From the NCBI GenBank assembly GCA_027604185.1, contig JADGKB010000003.1:1-64000 (forward strand): a stretch of 64,000 nt of DNA. Reading direction: 5' to 3'. The translations under genes were made by a program, and so were the position numbers. This document shows positions 33,090 through 42,694 of the stretch, one piece after another. The stretch comes from Boothiomyces macroporosus. Taxonomy: Eukaryota; Chytridiomycota; Chytridiomycetes; Rhizophydiales; Terramycetaceae. A model generated the notes under the pieces. The model worked only from the letters and a program-made list of their open reading frames with translations, ran no database searches and had not been told where the DNA came from. Numbering within the stretch: position 1 is the first letter of the stretch; each line of letters opens with the position of its first letter.

Positions 33090-35420
33090 TTATAAATATA
33101 CTTGTTTGACATCTGCTAAGCCGAATGGGACCGCGCAGGTGGGACACTTTCGCTGCCTAGAATTATAAGTGACATCTATGCAATCCTTACTACGATTAAA
33201 AGAGATTACCAAAAAGTATGCATACATTTCAGCAACGTGTGACTTTTAAAGTTATTATTACAGCTTTGACACATGAGTAACAGCTATGATTAGTAAAGCT
33301 TACTCTGTATTGATCTCTTTCATTTTGGATATCAGATCCGGTTTCATTCTTTGATAGTTTCCGTTTTAACACTGTCACTTGCTCTTGAGCCCGTTTTACT
33401 TGATTCTTTGCTGCTTCTGTTTGCTCCGTCTTTTCATTTAATATGGAAACAAGCTAGATTTAAAGAGTAATTACACTATCATACTTGATTTTTAGAGCAC
33501 TGTATGAGTCTCGTAGTTCAGCCATCTGAATGTTCAGATTGTTGTATTTTCTTTTTTCTGCTTCAAGATTTGGATTGACTAGTGCTAATTCACGCTCAAT
33601 AGTAGACTTTATCAGATAATAATTACCAATTGCAGGGATAGATTCTTTTCCAATTCTTCCAGTTTTCTTATTTGCTCTAGTTGCTTCTCTGATTGTCTTT
33701 TTTGGGCAATAGTCATGTTACTTTGAGTGGTGGTTTGCTTTGTCATTAGCGACACTTTTTGCTCCAGTCTGGATTTCTACATTAATAATAATAACCTCTA
33801 GTGATAGTTTTTCAAGTTGCTCCTCTTTCTCTTGGAGACTTGCTACGCGTTTACTATTCTGTTCCTCTAATTTTGACCAGGCTTTTCCTAACGCTTCCAA
33901 TTCAGATATTAGTCTTTGCTCTGACTTTTGGTAATAATCAAACTTTTGTTTAATATTATTTAATTCTTGTTCCTTTTGCTGAAGCTTTGCGCTCATGCTA
34001 GACTCTATGTTTGAATCCAAAGGTCCAACCAGTTGAATGTACTTTTCCAATTCCTTTGTTTTTTCCACAAGCTCTTCTTCCACAATATTCAATTGCTTGA
34101 TCTAGAATAAAATATAAAATACATTGGCATCGACAGAATTCGGCATAGAATCTATTGTTTTTTCTAGTTGTTTAATTTTGGAATTTAGTCTAGAAATCTC
34201 CTCTTGAGCTGCACTATATGGATTTGCATCAGGGTTTTCATTAAAGAAAGCGATTAAACTAGGCTCTCCAATCTCTGATGCAATATGCATTTTTAGCCTG
34301 GCAAGTTCAGATTCTAAACCAATGATTCTTGATTTCCTAGCTTCCGACAGTGCTTTAATATCTTCCTTTGTCTTGCTATCAGCCGCTTCTTTTGCCAATT
34401 GTGCATCCAAGTTTTTTTGCAAATTATCTCTTGCTATTCTTAATCTAGCCATTTCTGATTCACTTTTCTTCAGGTCAGCTTCCATTATTTTTCTTCTTTT
34501 CTCTTCATCCGTCTATATTAGGTTTCCTATTACTCTAATTTGCTCAATAAAGGTTCTTCTTTGACTTTGGAGAGCTTCGACTTCTAAAAGTGTCTGATCT
34601 AGACGATCTCTAGTAATATCAAATTGGTCTAGTTGAGCACGCAATTCTTTTTCTATTTCCTTGCTCGCACTACTTTGATGTCGTTCTTCTGAAAGTTCTA
34701 GAACTAGTTTGTTGATTTCATTTTCCAACTCCAACTTTTCATTTAATACGACTTGAATTTCATTTAATCTTGCGCTTGCAGTAGCTAGTGCTTCTTGATA
34801 CTTTTCATCATTCACATCTTCCGATGGCTTTACTTTTTTTTCTTCAACTACTGGTTCTGGTTTCGCGACTGGTGCACCAATGATCTTTAGTCGATCAATC
34901 TTCTTGTAAGCAATTTGTAATTCCACCGTGCTCGCTTCTAATCTGGTTTCAAGATCAGATATATTAGATTTTAAAGAATTGACTTGAGATTTTAACAAAG
35001 ATATCTTGTTAACATTAACTACCTGTCCAGCAAGATTTACTTCCTTTTCGTAGATTGGTATTTCTTTGGATTTCAAAGCATTCTGAATAGCAGCAAAAGA
35101 AGATTCCAGGTTGGATAGAGATTGCACTGAGAGCAAATGCTCGATCTGAGTCAATATTCGTCTTACCATTCCCCAATATTTCACATACTGGTTATTCGTA
35201 TTATCTCGTCTCTTCAGTTCTTCCTTTAGGAGCGTTTGTTCATGCAAGGAATCTTCATACAGACGCTTGTATTCCTTCATTTGCACAAGAATGGCTTTCT
35301 TTTGGAACTTTACTAATTCCTAGGGTTATATCAAGTTACATCTTCAGGGTCGTCATGGTCGTCAGATTCTTTTAATCTTTTGTTGAAGCCATTCTCGACC
35401 TCACTTGGCCGTTTTTGCAT
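33090..35420 (-). CDS. BRE1: E3 ubiquitin ligase Bre1 (histone H2B)
   Basis: RING-type ligase that, with Rad6, monoubiquitinates histone H2B during transcription. The 722-residue product starts MQKRPSEVENGFNKRLKE and then has the Bre1-type block ELVKFQKKAILVQMKEYK. About 560 residues of coiled coil follow. The C-terminal C3HC4 RING runs from about residue 669 to 706: CQSC, CMHTFCKDC, RQRKCPTC, then FGLADVKQVYL at the very end, the usual Bre1 tail. Exons: 35420-35340, 35319-34534, 34512-34123, 34101-33796, 33776-33627, 33606-33475, 33453-33304, 33283-33210, 33189-33090 (2,169 nt); the eight introns are 19-21 nt. Without the last two introns the RING is split over three frames and would be missed. 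Confidence 0.95.
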
Positions 35421-35835
35421 TCTTGATTCTGAAAAAAAAAGATCGCAGGCCAGAGGAAGTCAATGGTTCAAACGACTGGATGCTATGAATGAAGAGTTCA
35501 GAGTCTGTACATTATCAGGGATATTCCAGAATGTTTTCTTGTATGTAGCAGGGAAATTCTACATTATTTCCTATATGTGATTAGGTAACTGTCTGATTAG
35601 ATAGTAAATATCTGTTATAAGTTGCCTGAGAGTAAATATCTGTTATAAGTTGTCTGAGAGTAAATATCTGTTATAAGTTGCCTGAGAGTAATTAGTCTCT
35701 GTAATTTCAATTATGGATAATATACGTATTTATGAGGTTATAATAGATCCATAGACCGAATACCATCAGTCATTCTTTTCCGTTGGCTTAATACTTGGAT
35801 ATTTTGGCCCAAAAAGGTTTGCAAATTAGAAATAG
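35421..35835. other. Intergenic region between BRE1 and CTL paralogue F, with tandem repeat
   Basis: 415 bases between divergent genes. It contains a 28-bp tandem repeat (35603-35686). A 66-codon plus-strand frame overlapping the BRE1 start has no supporting feature and is not called. Confidence 0.5.
35603..35686. repeat. 28-bp tandem repeat, three copies plus a partial
   Basis: Three consecutive 28-bp units at 35603-35630, 35631-35658 and 35659-35686, each AGTAAATATCTGTTATAAGT followed by TG(C/T)CTGAG. They differ at one position, and a fourth partial unit follows. The repeat lies about 150 bases upstream of CTL paralogue F. Confidence 0.92.
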
Positions 35836-37252
35836 ATGGGCCGAGAACCAAAATCCAGCCAATCAACAGAAAAATGTAAAGTATCTAATCAGGAACCAGC
35901 TTTTGGTCAACCATCATTATCGGAATTTGAATTAGAAAGTCAACAGCCATCCCCTACTGATCAGGATGTGGAAGAAATTAACTTCTTTAATGAAGAAAAA
36001 TCAATTCAAAATATTTGGGTTCTGGGTTCATTTATCATTTCATTCATCATTTATACTGGCTCTTCCTTGTACTTGATCATTACTACAGCCCTGGATCAAA
36101 AGCACAGGCACTTTGATTATACTTTATTCAATTATCAAGTAATTGCATTGCCCAGTATAATTGCCCTGATTTTCGCTATCTTTGCTATTGGAACTGCAAG
36201 TCACTATCCACTAGAAACACTTTTTATATCAACCATAGTAATATTTGGAGAATTGGGCTTTGGTATTTGTTTACTTTATACTGCAAATCAGATGGAAATG
36301 ATGATTGTCTTGATATTCATTCTATTATTATTCAGTACCTTTGTTTAATTTAGTATTTACCATAGTGTTTGTATTTGTAGGATTTAACAAGTCATTCCAA
36401 GAACTAATCAGCTTCACTAATGAAAACAACGTTCGAATTTTCTGGATCAGCTTTCTATTTTCATTGGTTCAAGTTGGTTTTACCTGTTACTGGACTCTTT
36501 CACTAGTTTCTTTGAATCACTATGCTAAAAAGAAAGATATTGGAAGCACGAATCTGTTTTTCGCACTGTACATCTTTTACGGACTTGTATTGTATTGGTA
36601 TGGTCAAATTATTTCAAATTTCCAAAAAATAGTGCTGACGCACTTGTTTTTTGCCAAACTATTGAAAATAGAAGGTATGAAAATGCAGGATAGTGTGATA
36701 AATTATACTGGACAGGTGGTTTTTGGATCTTTATTGCTTGGTTGTGCTGAATACCTTTCAATTTTTACAGTTGGATCAAATAGGAGAGTAACAGCGGGAT
36801 CTAGTGGCTCCATCCTAACTTGTCTAACTTGTAAGTGCTTTCAATGTTTATGTGTACCCATCAACCGCTTGATTAAACCTGTTTCAAATCTAGCGTTTAC
36901 TAATGTTGTGCTTTATGATACGCCGTTCTTGGAATCTGCTAGAAACAGTTTTAATTTATTGGAATCAAATGGCATTTATCAGCATAGCAATGGATTCTTT
37001 TTCTTAATCAACCTGTTTGCTGGTTCACTCACTGCCTTTGTATCCATGTACTTGTACAGTTTAAACCATCACTTTAGTGACGCCTACTATGCGGTAGGTA
37101 CAATATCGTTTTTCATTGGGCTAACTATCTCGGGTTGTGTTTCAGCACCTATTGATTCTCTTATTAATTGCTGGCTAATTTCTTTTACCAAGTTTGGCCA
37201 AAAATTCTCTGTAGAATACCCCAATATCCATAATTTTCTTTTACAGAAATAA
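35836..37252 (+). CDS. Divergent Pns1/CTL-like membrane protein, paralogue F
   Basis: A 465-residue polytopic protein with the CTL layout but weak motifs. The hydrophilic N-terminus of about 55 residues lacks the Gln-rich repeat. Then come a first span (WVLGSFIISFIIYTGSSLYL), several more spans, and the block YWYGQIISNFQKIVLTHLF. Next is TGQVVFGSLLLGCAEY, corresponding to the G-x-x-C-x-GSLL motif. A Cys cluster (CLTCKCFQCLC) and NVVLYDTPFLESARNSFNLL follow; the latter corresponds to the AIYGKDYCTAAKDTWELAKS block of the others, with the key residues lost. Its overall order matches the family. Exons: 35836-36334 and 36354-37252 (1,398 nt), one 19-nt intron. The decay of conserved residues suggests relaxed or changed function. 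The stop AAA TAA A overlaps AATAAA. Confidence 0.72.
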
Positions 37253-37281
37253 AAACCCAAAGTCATGCATCCTTTAAAATT

Positions 37282-38220
37282 ATGCAATTTAACATCAACC
37301 AGTATACTTATGGAAGCGAAAGCATAAGCTTAATTAGCTTGGCGAATGATCCATCAATCTCACCATCGGATTACGCATCAATCCTTTCCAATCTCATCAG
37401 TTCAAACGTCTATTACTTTTACAAGCTATTTGGTAAGCGATTCCTGCAATGGTTATCATGGCTAGAAAACCAGCAAACAGCGACTTATTATGAATTGCTC
37501 GAAAACAGCTACGAATCTGAAGTTTCTTTCTACCTCGATCTGTATGCAATTGACAGGGACAATATCGGACAGCAAATTTCAAAATTGAATCTCTTGTCAA
37601 AACTAAAGATGCCATTTCTAATGCAGCGTATCGAAATATTCATTAGTGAAGCTATAAAGTCAAGTTTTGATTCCTTAGGCAAGTTTGTCTAACTTAGGCT
37701 GGGTAATTACTGGTAATGTAGGTACCTGTCAAGAATATCAATTACTCCAATTACTACCCATGTTCGCTTCCTCAAATAGTCAATATGAAACATTCAAATA
37801 ATTCGTTAGAGTTACTTGATTCCAATTTCGTTTCTCTAGTGCAAAAGAGAGCATATTTGAACAATATGAATGATAATTTTATCATTCAAGTTGTTGGACC
37901 GTATGCCAGGAATGTAGGGATACCAGAGTACACACCGACTTATTTTATCAATCCAATCTTGTGGGTAAATTGTGAATAACAAGTCATTTACGTATCATGT
38001 TGAAGCGTACAAAGATATAGAATCGGAAATAACTGTACAGCAAGGTATCCATTTAGAAACTCTCTATTCACGAATCGTTCATTCGCTTATCAAGAATTAT
38101 CTGTAAATAATACTAACAAGGTTTATATTGTTTCAGAATCTGATATCTGAAAACGATGGCAAGTACCGGATGTGGGAACTATTTCAGAATGAACTGATTT
38201 TCCACTTGAAAAATAAATAG
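37282..38220 (+). CDS. Hypothetical protein, five exons (285 aa)
   Basis: I do not recognise this protein. It is mostly helical-looking, with aromatic-rich segments (VYYFYKLFGKRFLQWLSWL near residue 43, PYARNVGIPEYTPTYFINP near 195) and an acidic/aromatic C-terminus (YRMWELFQNELIFHLKNK). Exons: 37282-37658, 37684-37702, 37722-37964, 37984-38102, 38121-38220, giving 858 nt. The introns are 25, 19, 19 and 18 nt. The first splice is the least certain: a 25-nt intron ending GCAAG is the only choice I found that escapes stops in all frames. Exon 2 is only 19 nt. AATAAA lies directly before the TAG stop. It begins 29 bases after CTL paralogue F on the same strand; nothing links the two functions. 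Confidence 0.6.
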
Positions 38221-38297
38221 CAAACTTCCATGTTAGTGATTGAAGATATGGTGTATGCGCCACACATTTAAATAACGATTCAAGAAGCATATTTTTC

Positions 38298-38576
38298 ATG
38301 AACAGCTTTATTCCATACTTGCCCACAGACGATGATCCTATTGCAGAAGCGACACAGAAAGCATTAGCTGATTGGTATATACTAATGAAATCAACGCAGA
38401 ACTGCGGAATAGATCAGCAGGTTACAAAATACTTGGATAATTACAATCCAATTGAAAGCAGAATTAAAAAGAATCTAGAATCTTCAAATACAGAAATGAA
38501 ACGATTGTTGGATATCACCAGAAACATTCAAAGTAAAACGGGTGACCTGGAATTGATTTTAAAAGAACTCCAATAA
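38298..38576 (+). CDS. Small coiled-coil protein (92 aa)
   Basis: A 92-residue single-exon frame. The C-terminal half is a predicted coiled coil (NPIESRIKKNLESSNTEMKR, then LLDITRNIQSKTGDLELILK). Size and shape resemble small subunits of kinetochore or BLOC/BORC-type assemblies, but I cannot assign a family. The stop CAA TAA A lies inside AATAAA, as in many real genes here, which supports it. It converges on the 156-residue gene with two bases between stop codons. Confidence 0.55.
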   Translation: MNSFIPYLPTDDDPIAEATQKALADWYILMKSTQNCGIDQQVTKYLDNYNPIESRIKKNLESSNTEMKRLLDITRNIQSKTGDLELILKELQ

Positions 38577-38583
38577 ATTTATT
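38572..38583. terminator. Shared palindromic poly(A)/stop element AATAAATTTATT
   Basis: The 12-base palindrome AATAAATTTATT gives an AATAAA on each strand. The plus-strand stop TAA (38574-38576) and the minus-strand stop TAA (38579-38581) are both embedded in it. One short element therefore appears to end both genes. The poly(A) role is inferred. Confidence 0.7.
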
Positions 38584-39069
38584 CGTTGTCCATTAGGATC
38601 TTGCCCAGCTGCAGAGCGACTTTGTTGTTAATCTTGGGCGTAATGTTTACTACTGGCTTGTTTTGTGGTGTTTTTGGGATTCGAATTGGAGTCCCCAAGT
38701 TCAATTCTTTACGCTAAATTATAATGGAGTTACTCTTGGTGTACTAAAAGTAAAATCTGGGATATCGGTAAAAGACACTTTTTTAAATGGGGTTGCTTTG
38801 TCCACATTTGGCTCCTTGTTAATTGTGTCTACATTTGGTTGCTTGTTTGTCCTGTCTACTAGTACTGATGTTCTGTCCGCTAGCACTGGTGTCCTGTCTG
38901 CTAGTGCTGGTTTCCTGTCTACTAGAATTAGCTTATCCCTGTTTGTCCTGTCTTCTGGCACTGGTTTCGTTTTGGTGAACGACTTTTTCTTTGGAACTGG
39001 AATTGACGAATTGTTGGACAAACGTCCAGTATTAGACTTTGCAAACATAGATTCAAAAAATTCGGACAC
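38579..39069 (-). CDS. Hypothetical repeat-containing basic protein (156 aa)
   Basis: A 156-residue, Lys- and Pro-rich protein of unknown family. The middle holds heptad-length units of the type LADRTPV/LADRTSV/LVDRT (about residues 50-73), encoded by a 21-bp tandem repeat. Several TP sites (DKATPF, FSTPR, NLGTPIRIPKTP, NITPK) could be proline-directed phosphorylation sites. Exons: 39069-38735 and 38714-38579 (471 nt), one 20-nt intron that removes an in-frame stop. The low-complexity, TP-rich composition would fit a cell-cycle or cytoskeletal regulator, but that is only suggestive. Confidence 0.6.
38852..38914 (-). repeat. 21-bp tandem repeat in the 156-aa gene
   Basis: Three imperfect 21-bp units starting at 38852, 38873 and 38894, with a partial fourth at 38915. 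Read on the minus strand, each encodes a seven-residue unit containing DRT or DRK. Confidence 0.85.
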
Positions 39070-39174
39070 TTATAAATTCAAATACCAGAAATCACGATCG
39101 ATAAAGTTTATAATCTAAAAGCTTATTCCAAGTAAAAGTTTATAAAAGTTTGTTTCTTTGACGCGAAAGTAAAC

Positions 39175-39755
39175 ATGGACGACGAGTTTCAATTCGATTT
39201 ACCAAATGAACCGTCAGAGCCAAAAAAAGGAAGAAGAAGCCAGACTGAAAAAGAACCAGTTACTTTTGTTAAACGGGTATCGAGTTTACTAGGCACTGAT
39301 GTCCCTTCAAATACAAGTGTCAATAATTTGGCCAAAACTGGATGGGACGTTGAAGAGAAAAAGAAGAGGAGACCAACTACCACCACTGATGGGGATATTG
39401 ATGATTCACAGAAAAAGACTGTCGTTGGATTAGAAGATGAAGTTATGGTTGTAATTCCTGATTTACTGGAAGCAGATGGCGAGGAAGATATCACTACTAC
39501 TATTGCTGCTGCTCCAGTCCAGCGTCAATTTAGTCTCCCTAGGTCAATAGGTGAAATTGAAAGTGAACTAAGTAGCGATTCACTATCAGTATAAGAATTT
39601 AATAGTAGGTAAGACCAATCAATATTGCCGGTTTAGACTTGTCTATACTCGTTGGTAACTCACTATGTACAATCGAACAGCTGGATGAACCAGATATTGC
39701 TTGGGATTGGGATATCGTATTCAGTCAAGTGTCAAGTTCGTTAAAAGTAAATTGA
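39175..39755 (+). CDS. IFT43: Intraflagellar transport protein IFT43
   Basis: Subunit of the IFT-A complex needed for retrograde transport in cilia and flagella. The 186-residue protein has a disordered basic N-terminus, then the family core: VMVVIPDLLEADGEEDITT, an AAPVQRQF segment, and after the intron GLDLSILVGNSL and EPDIAWDWDIVFSQVSS. The last of these matches the IFT43 C-terminal block (VGWDWDHLFTEVSS in human). Exons: 39175-39588 and 39609-39755 (561 nt). The 20-nt intron ends TAGTAG, and only the second AG keeps frame. This gene is strong evidence for a flagellated stage. It converges on the hydrolase gene, with a single base between the two stop codons. Confidence 0.88.
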
Positions 39756-39756
39756 T

Positions 39757-40646
39757 TTATTTCAACAATTTATTTGCAAATGATTCAATATCTGCATTTA
39801 CATTTGCCTCTTGTTCCATCATTACCATATGGCCAGTAGGATACCATTTCACATTTGATTCATCCACTCTTAACCATTCTGCAACGTTTTCAGCATTCTT
39901 TGGCGGCGTTAGTTGATCGTATTGGCCACCAATCTATGATTAGCATAATTTACAATCATTGTTGGGACAGAGTGAGAATAGATGCTCTGGTCTAATGCTC
40001 TCATTCCACCAACCATATGCTTGATAACAGTAGTCGGAGTATGCAGATTAAACTTTAGTTGCTTGCTTTTCATATCTAGGGAAGCATAAGGTCCCAAGAT
40101 TCTTCCGATAGAAGCTGATTTGATTCCACCCCATCTATCAAAAAACCTGAGTATATCTAGCACAAACAAAGGCAAGTAAGTTATTACCCTAGTTTGCTCA
40201 TGCTCCTTCTTTGTAATAATGTCTTTTGGTCCAATCAATACCAACCCCGCATATTTCTCTTTCGTTCCGAATTCATGCAACATCAAATTGGTCAGTAAAG
40301 TGCCATAGGAATGACAGACAAACTAGGTTAAATTTTGCGAACCAGGATTTTAGTATACTCTTCAGTCAATTTTAGAACTTCATGCAAGTCTCTGCTTAGT
40401 GAAAAAATATCGTAATCCAAAGGCTCCGTTGAGAGTTTACTATCTCCATGCCCGACATAGTCGTAAGCTAGAATGTTGCAGGATTTGGAAAAGTAATCGA
40501 TTTGCCCTTGGAATTGGGAAATCTAGTTTAAAACGAAATACTTGTCCTCCCATTCCGTGTACAAATAAAATACAATGCTTTGATGTTTCATGTTTGATTT
40601 GCAGGATGTTTATTTCCTTACCGTTTATTACTTTGTATTTGGGCAT
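39757..40646 (-). CDS. Alpha/beta hydrolase, ABHD8-like
   Basis: A 276-residue alpha/beta-hydrolase. The oxyanion-side motif is HCILFVHGMGGQ, then YDYVGHGDSKLS. The nucleophile elbow is VCHSYG with Ser100; the first Gly of the usual G-x-S-x-G is Cys, as in some ABHD proteins. The acid is Asp224 (GGQYDQLTP) and the base is His253 (PTGHMVMME). Substrate is unknown; lipid or ester hydrolysis is the usual range. Exons: 40646-40542, 40522-40343, 40322-39954, 39933-39757 (831 nt); introns are 19, 20 and 20 nt. Each catalytic element falls on a different exon, so unspliced reading shows only fragments. The stop AAA TAA A lies in AATAAA. Confidence 0.88.
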
Positions 40647-40736
40647 TTTCTGATTCAGCAAAAATGTTGTTTTCTTATCCGAATAACCAATGAATCATCA
40701 AGCCAGCCCTAATAATAAACAAAATTCACGTTAAAG

Positions 40737-42121
40737 TCAACCAAGCATCTCCTTTATTTGACCAACAAGTTCTTCTAAAACGTTCTTATCCATTGGTATA
40801 TAGAGTACTTGCCCATCACTATTGGTAACAGAACTGATGATTTCATGATCTTTAAACTCTGTAAGTAGTGTTTTAAAAGTGAGTTGAGACGTACACAAGA
40901 ACGATTCATTAGCGCGCTGATAGAATGTCTGGAATGATAATCCATCATTTGAACTTGCTTTGGATTCCATTACACTCAGTTGATGTTCAGCAAGAAGCAA
41001 AAAGATTTGCTTAGCATTTGATGTGAGCGAATCCAGCACATACTTGGTGCCTTGGAATGAATTTGTCTTGTTTTTGCCCAGGATATTTGTTTCGAACGAA
41101 GTTTCAATCAGATATGGCTCAAAAGTTGTCAGATCATGCCAGATAAAGTTGAAGTTGGACAGCTTGGTATTGTCCCACAGAAGAGGAGTATTGATGTTAT
41201 CAAAGGAAGCTATAAAGTATATAGATTTACAAGCAGCTAACTGAGATAGGATTCGTTGTGATTGTTCGTTTTGCAAGCCGGGTCCTTCTATATTATGGGC
41301 TACTATAGTCAAATACGGATAATCGCATTCTTTATCACTGAAATGATTGATTATTATTTCCGCCATGTTCTGAATAGACCCCATAGTACCATCATACATT
41401 ATCACATCTGAAATGATTTTCGACAAGACTGGTTTAAGTGAAATATTTGGATGGAACCCATTAATATTCACTACTGGCCCTTCTTCAAGGTATCTACATC
41501 TAAACTAAAAAGTACTTTGTGACAAATTCATTCATCATATTGTATTTAGATCCATACCCATAGAATAAAAGACTGAACCCTTGTTGTAACGTAAATCTGA
41601 ATTAATCAAAAGTTGTACCTAAACTGGAAAAAGTCACTTCTTCGTTGATCTAATAACTGCTTGTTATCTACATGTGTATCATTCACTTTGAGATTATAAT
41701 CTGCCAGAGTCATTGAAAAACTAAGAGTGTTATTTGAAGTCTTGGTTTTACTGCTTGCGTTTGCAAAGTAATCTTCGTCGTCTTCAGAGCTCTCTAGATC
41801 AACTACGTTTTTTAGATTCTCTTTGTTTTCTTGTAATTTGAGTTGGCGCTCTTTGAATGGAGTGATGAATTTTTCCAGACTTGAATGTTTCTTTGTCAGT
41901 GTAAACATCTCTTTTCCTGCTGGGGAATTAACTGGCAAGTTTTCCTTGTCGATATATTCCTCATCACTGGAATTTTGTTCAGCTTCGATCCTGCTGCTTA
42001 CATCCAATCCTGTCTTTAATACTTTTTTCTGCGGTGTATCTGCTTTAGTGGATCTGCCAGTCTTCTTTTTCAGTGGGCTGTTCTTTCTTGGGGTGTTGGC
42101 TTTTCTTGTTGAAAGAGTCAT
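40737..42121 (-). CDS. ORC2: Origin recognition complex subunit 2
   Basis: Subunit of the six-protein complex that marks replication origins. The 446-residue product has a Lys-rich disordered N-terminus with several SP/TP sites (TPRKNSPLKKK, TPQKK), typical of Orc2. The conserved domain follows: RSDFFQFRFTLQQGFSLLFYG, VAHNIEGPGLQNEQSQRILS, IYFIASFDNINTPLLWD, FNFIWHDLTTFEPYLIETSF and LTSNAKQIFLLLAEHQL. A C-terminal winged-helix-like segment ends the protein. Exons: 42121-41619, 41596-41516, 41493-40737 (1,341 nt); both introns are 22 nt. Intron 2 contains two earlier AGs that must be skipped. Length is normal for fungal Orc2, on the short side at the N-terminus. Confidence 0.94.
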
Positions 42122-42694
42122 TAGATTGTAAACTTTTCGGACTTGGACAGGAAAATTTCAACCAGATTAATTATATGCAACCAATCATTTGATTTGTTTG
42201 CTTTGTTTGAAGGTCAGACGGATCAACTATCATAAGTGGATTTACAGAACTGAAATTGATTCCGACTAATGAGATCTAGTGGTTTCGTACGGCTCTCACC
42301 TATGAGAATATGATATTTTCACTTTCCACAAAATGGATTGGCGCAATACCAGTTAGAAACTTTGTATTTAGAACATGCTGCACTTTTACTTTAATGGTGT
42401 GCAAAAGCGCATGGTTCTTTGAGTTGGTGATGGGACGCCATGCGAAATTGCACAGAGCATTTGCGGTAATTCTGGAATTTAAAAAAGAAATAGAGAAAAA
42501 ACAAAGCGATACTGCTGGGTTAAGAGCGATAATTACCCTTGTAGACACTTGATTGAACAAACGAATCCAACCATTCATTAGCGATGAAATACAGTGCCTA
42601 AGCGGTTGCTCCACATTGAGACACGCACATGGCATCAAGTACCATCACTTACGCCAGATTATAAATTGAAGAGTGTCATAACACAAAATACAAA
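42122..42694. other. Intergenic region between ORC2 and the S53 peptidase gene
   Basis: 573 bases. Two overlapping frames on opposite strands (80 codons plus at 42310-42552; 112 codons minus at 42300-42638) lack any domain or convincing start, so neither is called. A stretch near 42255-42295 resembles the 5' two-thirds of a tRNA-Glu (CTAGTGGTT D-arm, GGCTCTCACC anticodon region), but there is no T-arm or acceptor partner. The region presumably holds both promoters. Confidence 0.4.

Noticed and set aside
35380..35580. A 66-codon plus-strand frame over the BRE1 start.
   Set aside because: Its first part is antisense to BRE1 coding sequence, its start is not ATG, and nothing supports expression.
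42255..42295. A tRNA-Glu-like stretch (CTAGTGGTT D-arm, GGCTCTCACC anticodon region).
   Set aside because: There is no pairing anticodon stem, no GGTTCGA T-arm and no acceptor partner downstream, even allowing an intron. At best it is a decayed 5' fragment; it could be chance.
42300..42638. Overlapping 80- and 112-codon frames on opposite strands between ORC2 and the peptidase.
   Set aside because: Neither has a recognisable motif. Both are plausible by length alone in A+T-rich DNA and they exclude each other.
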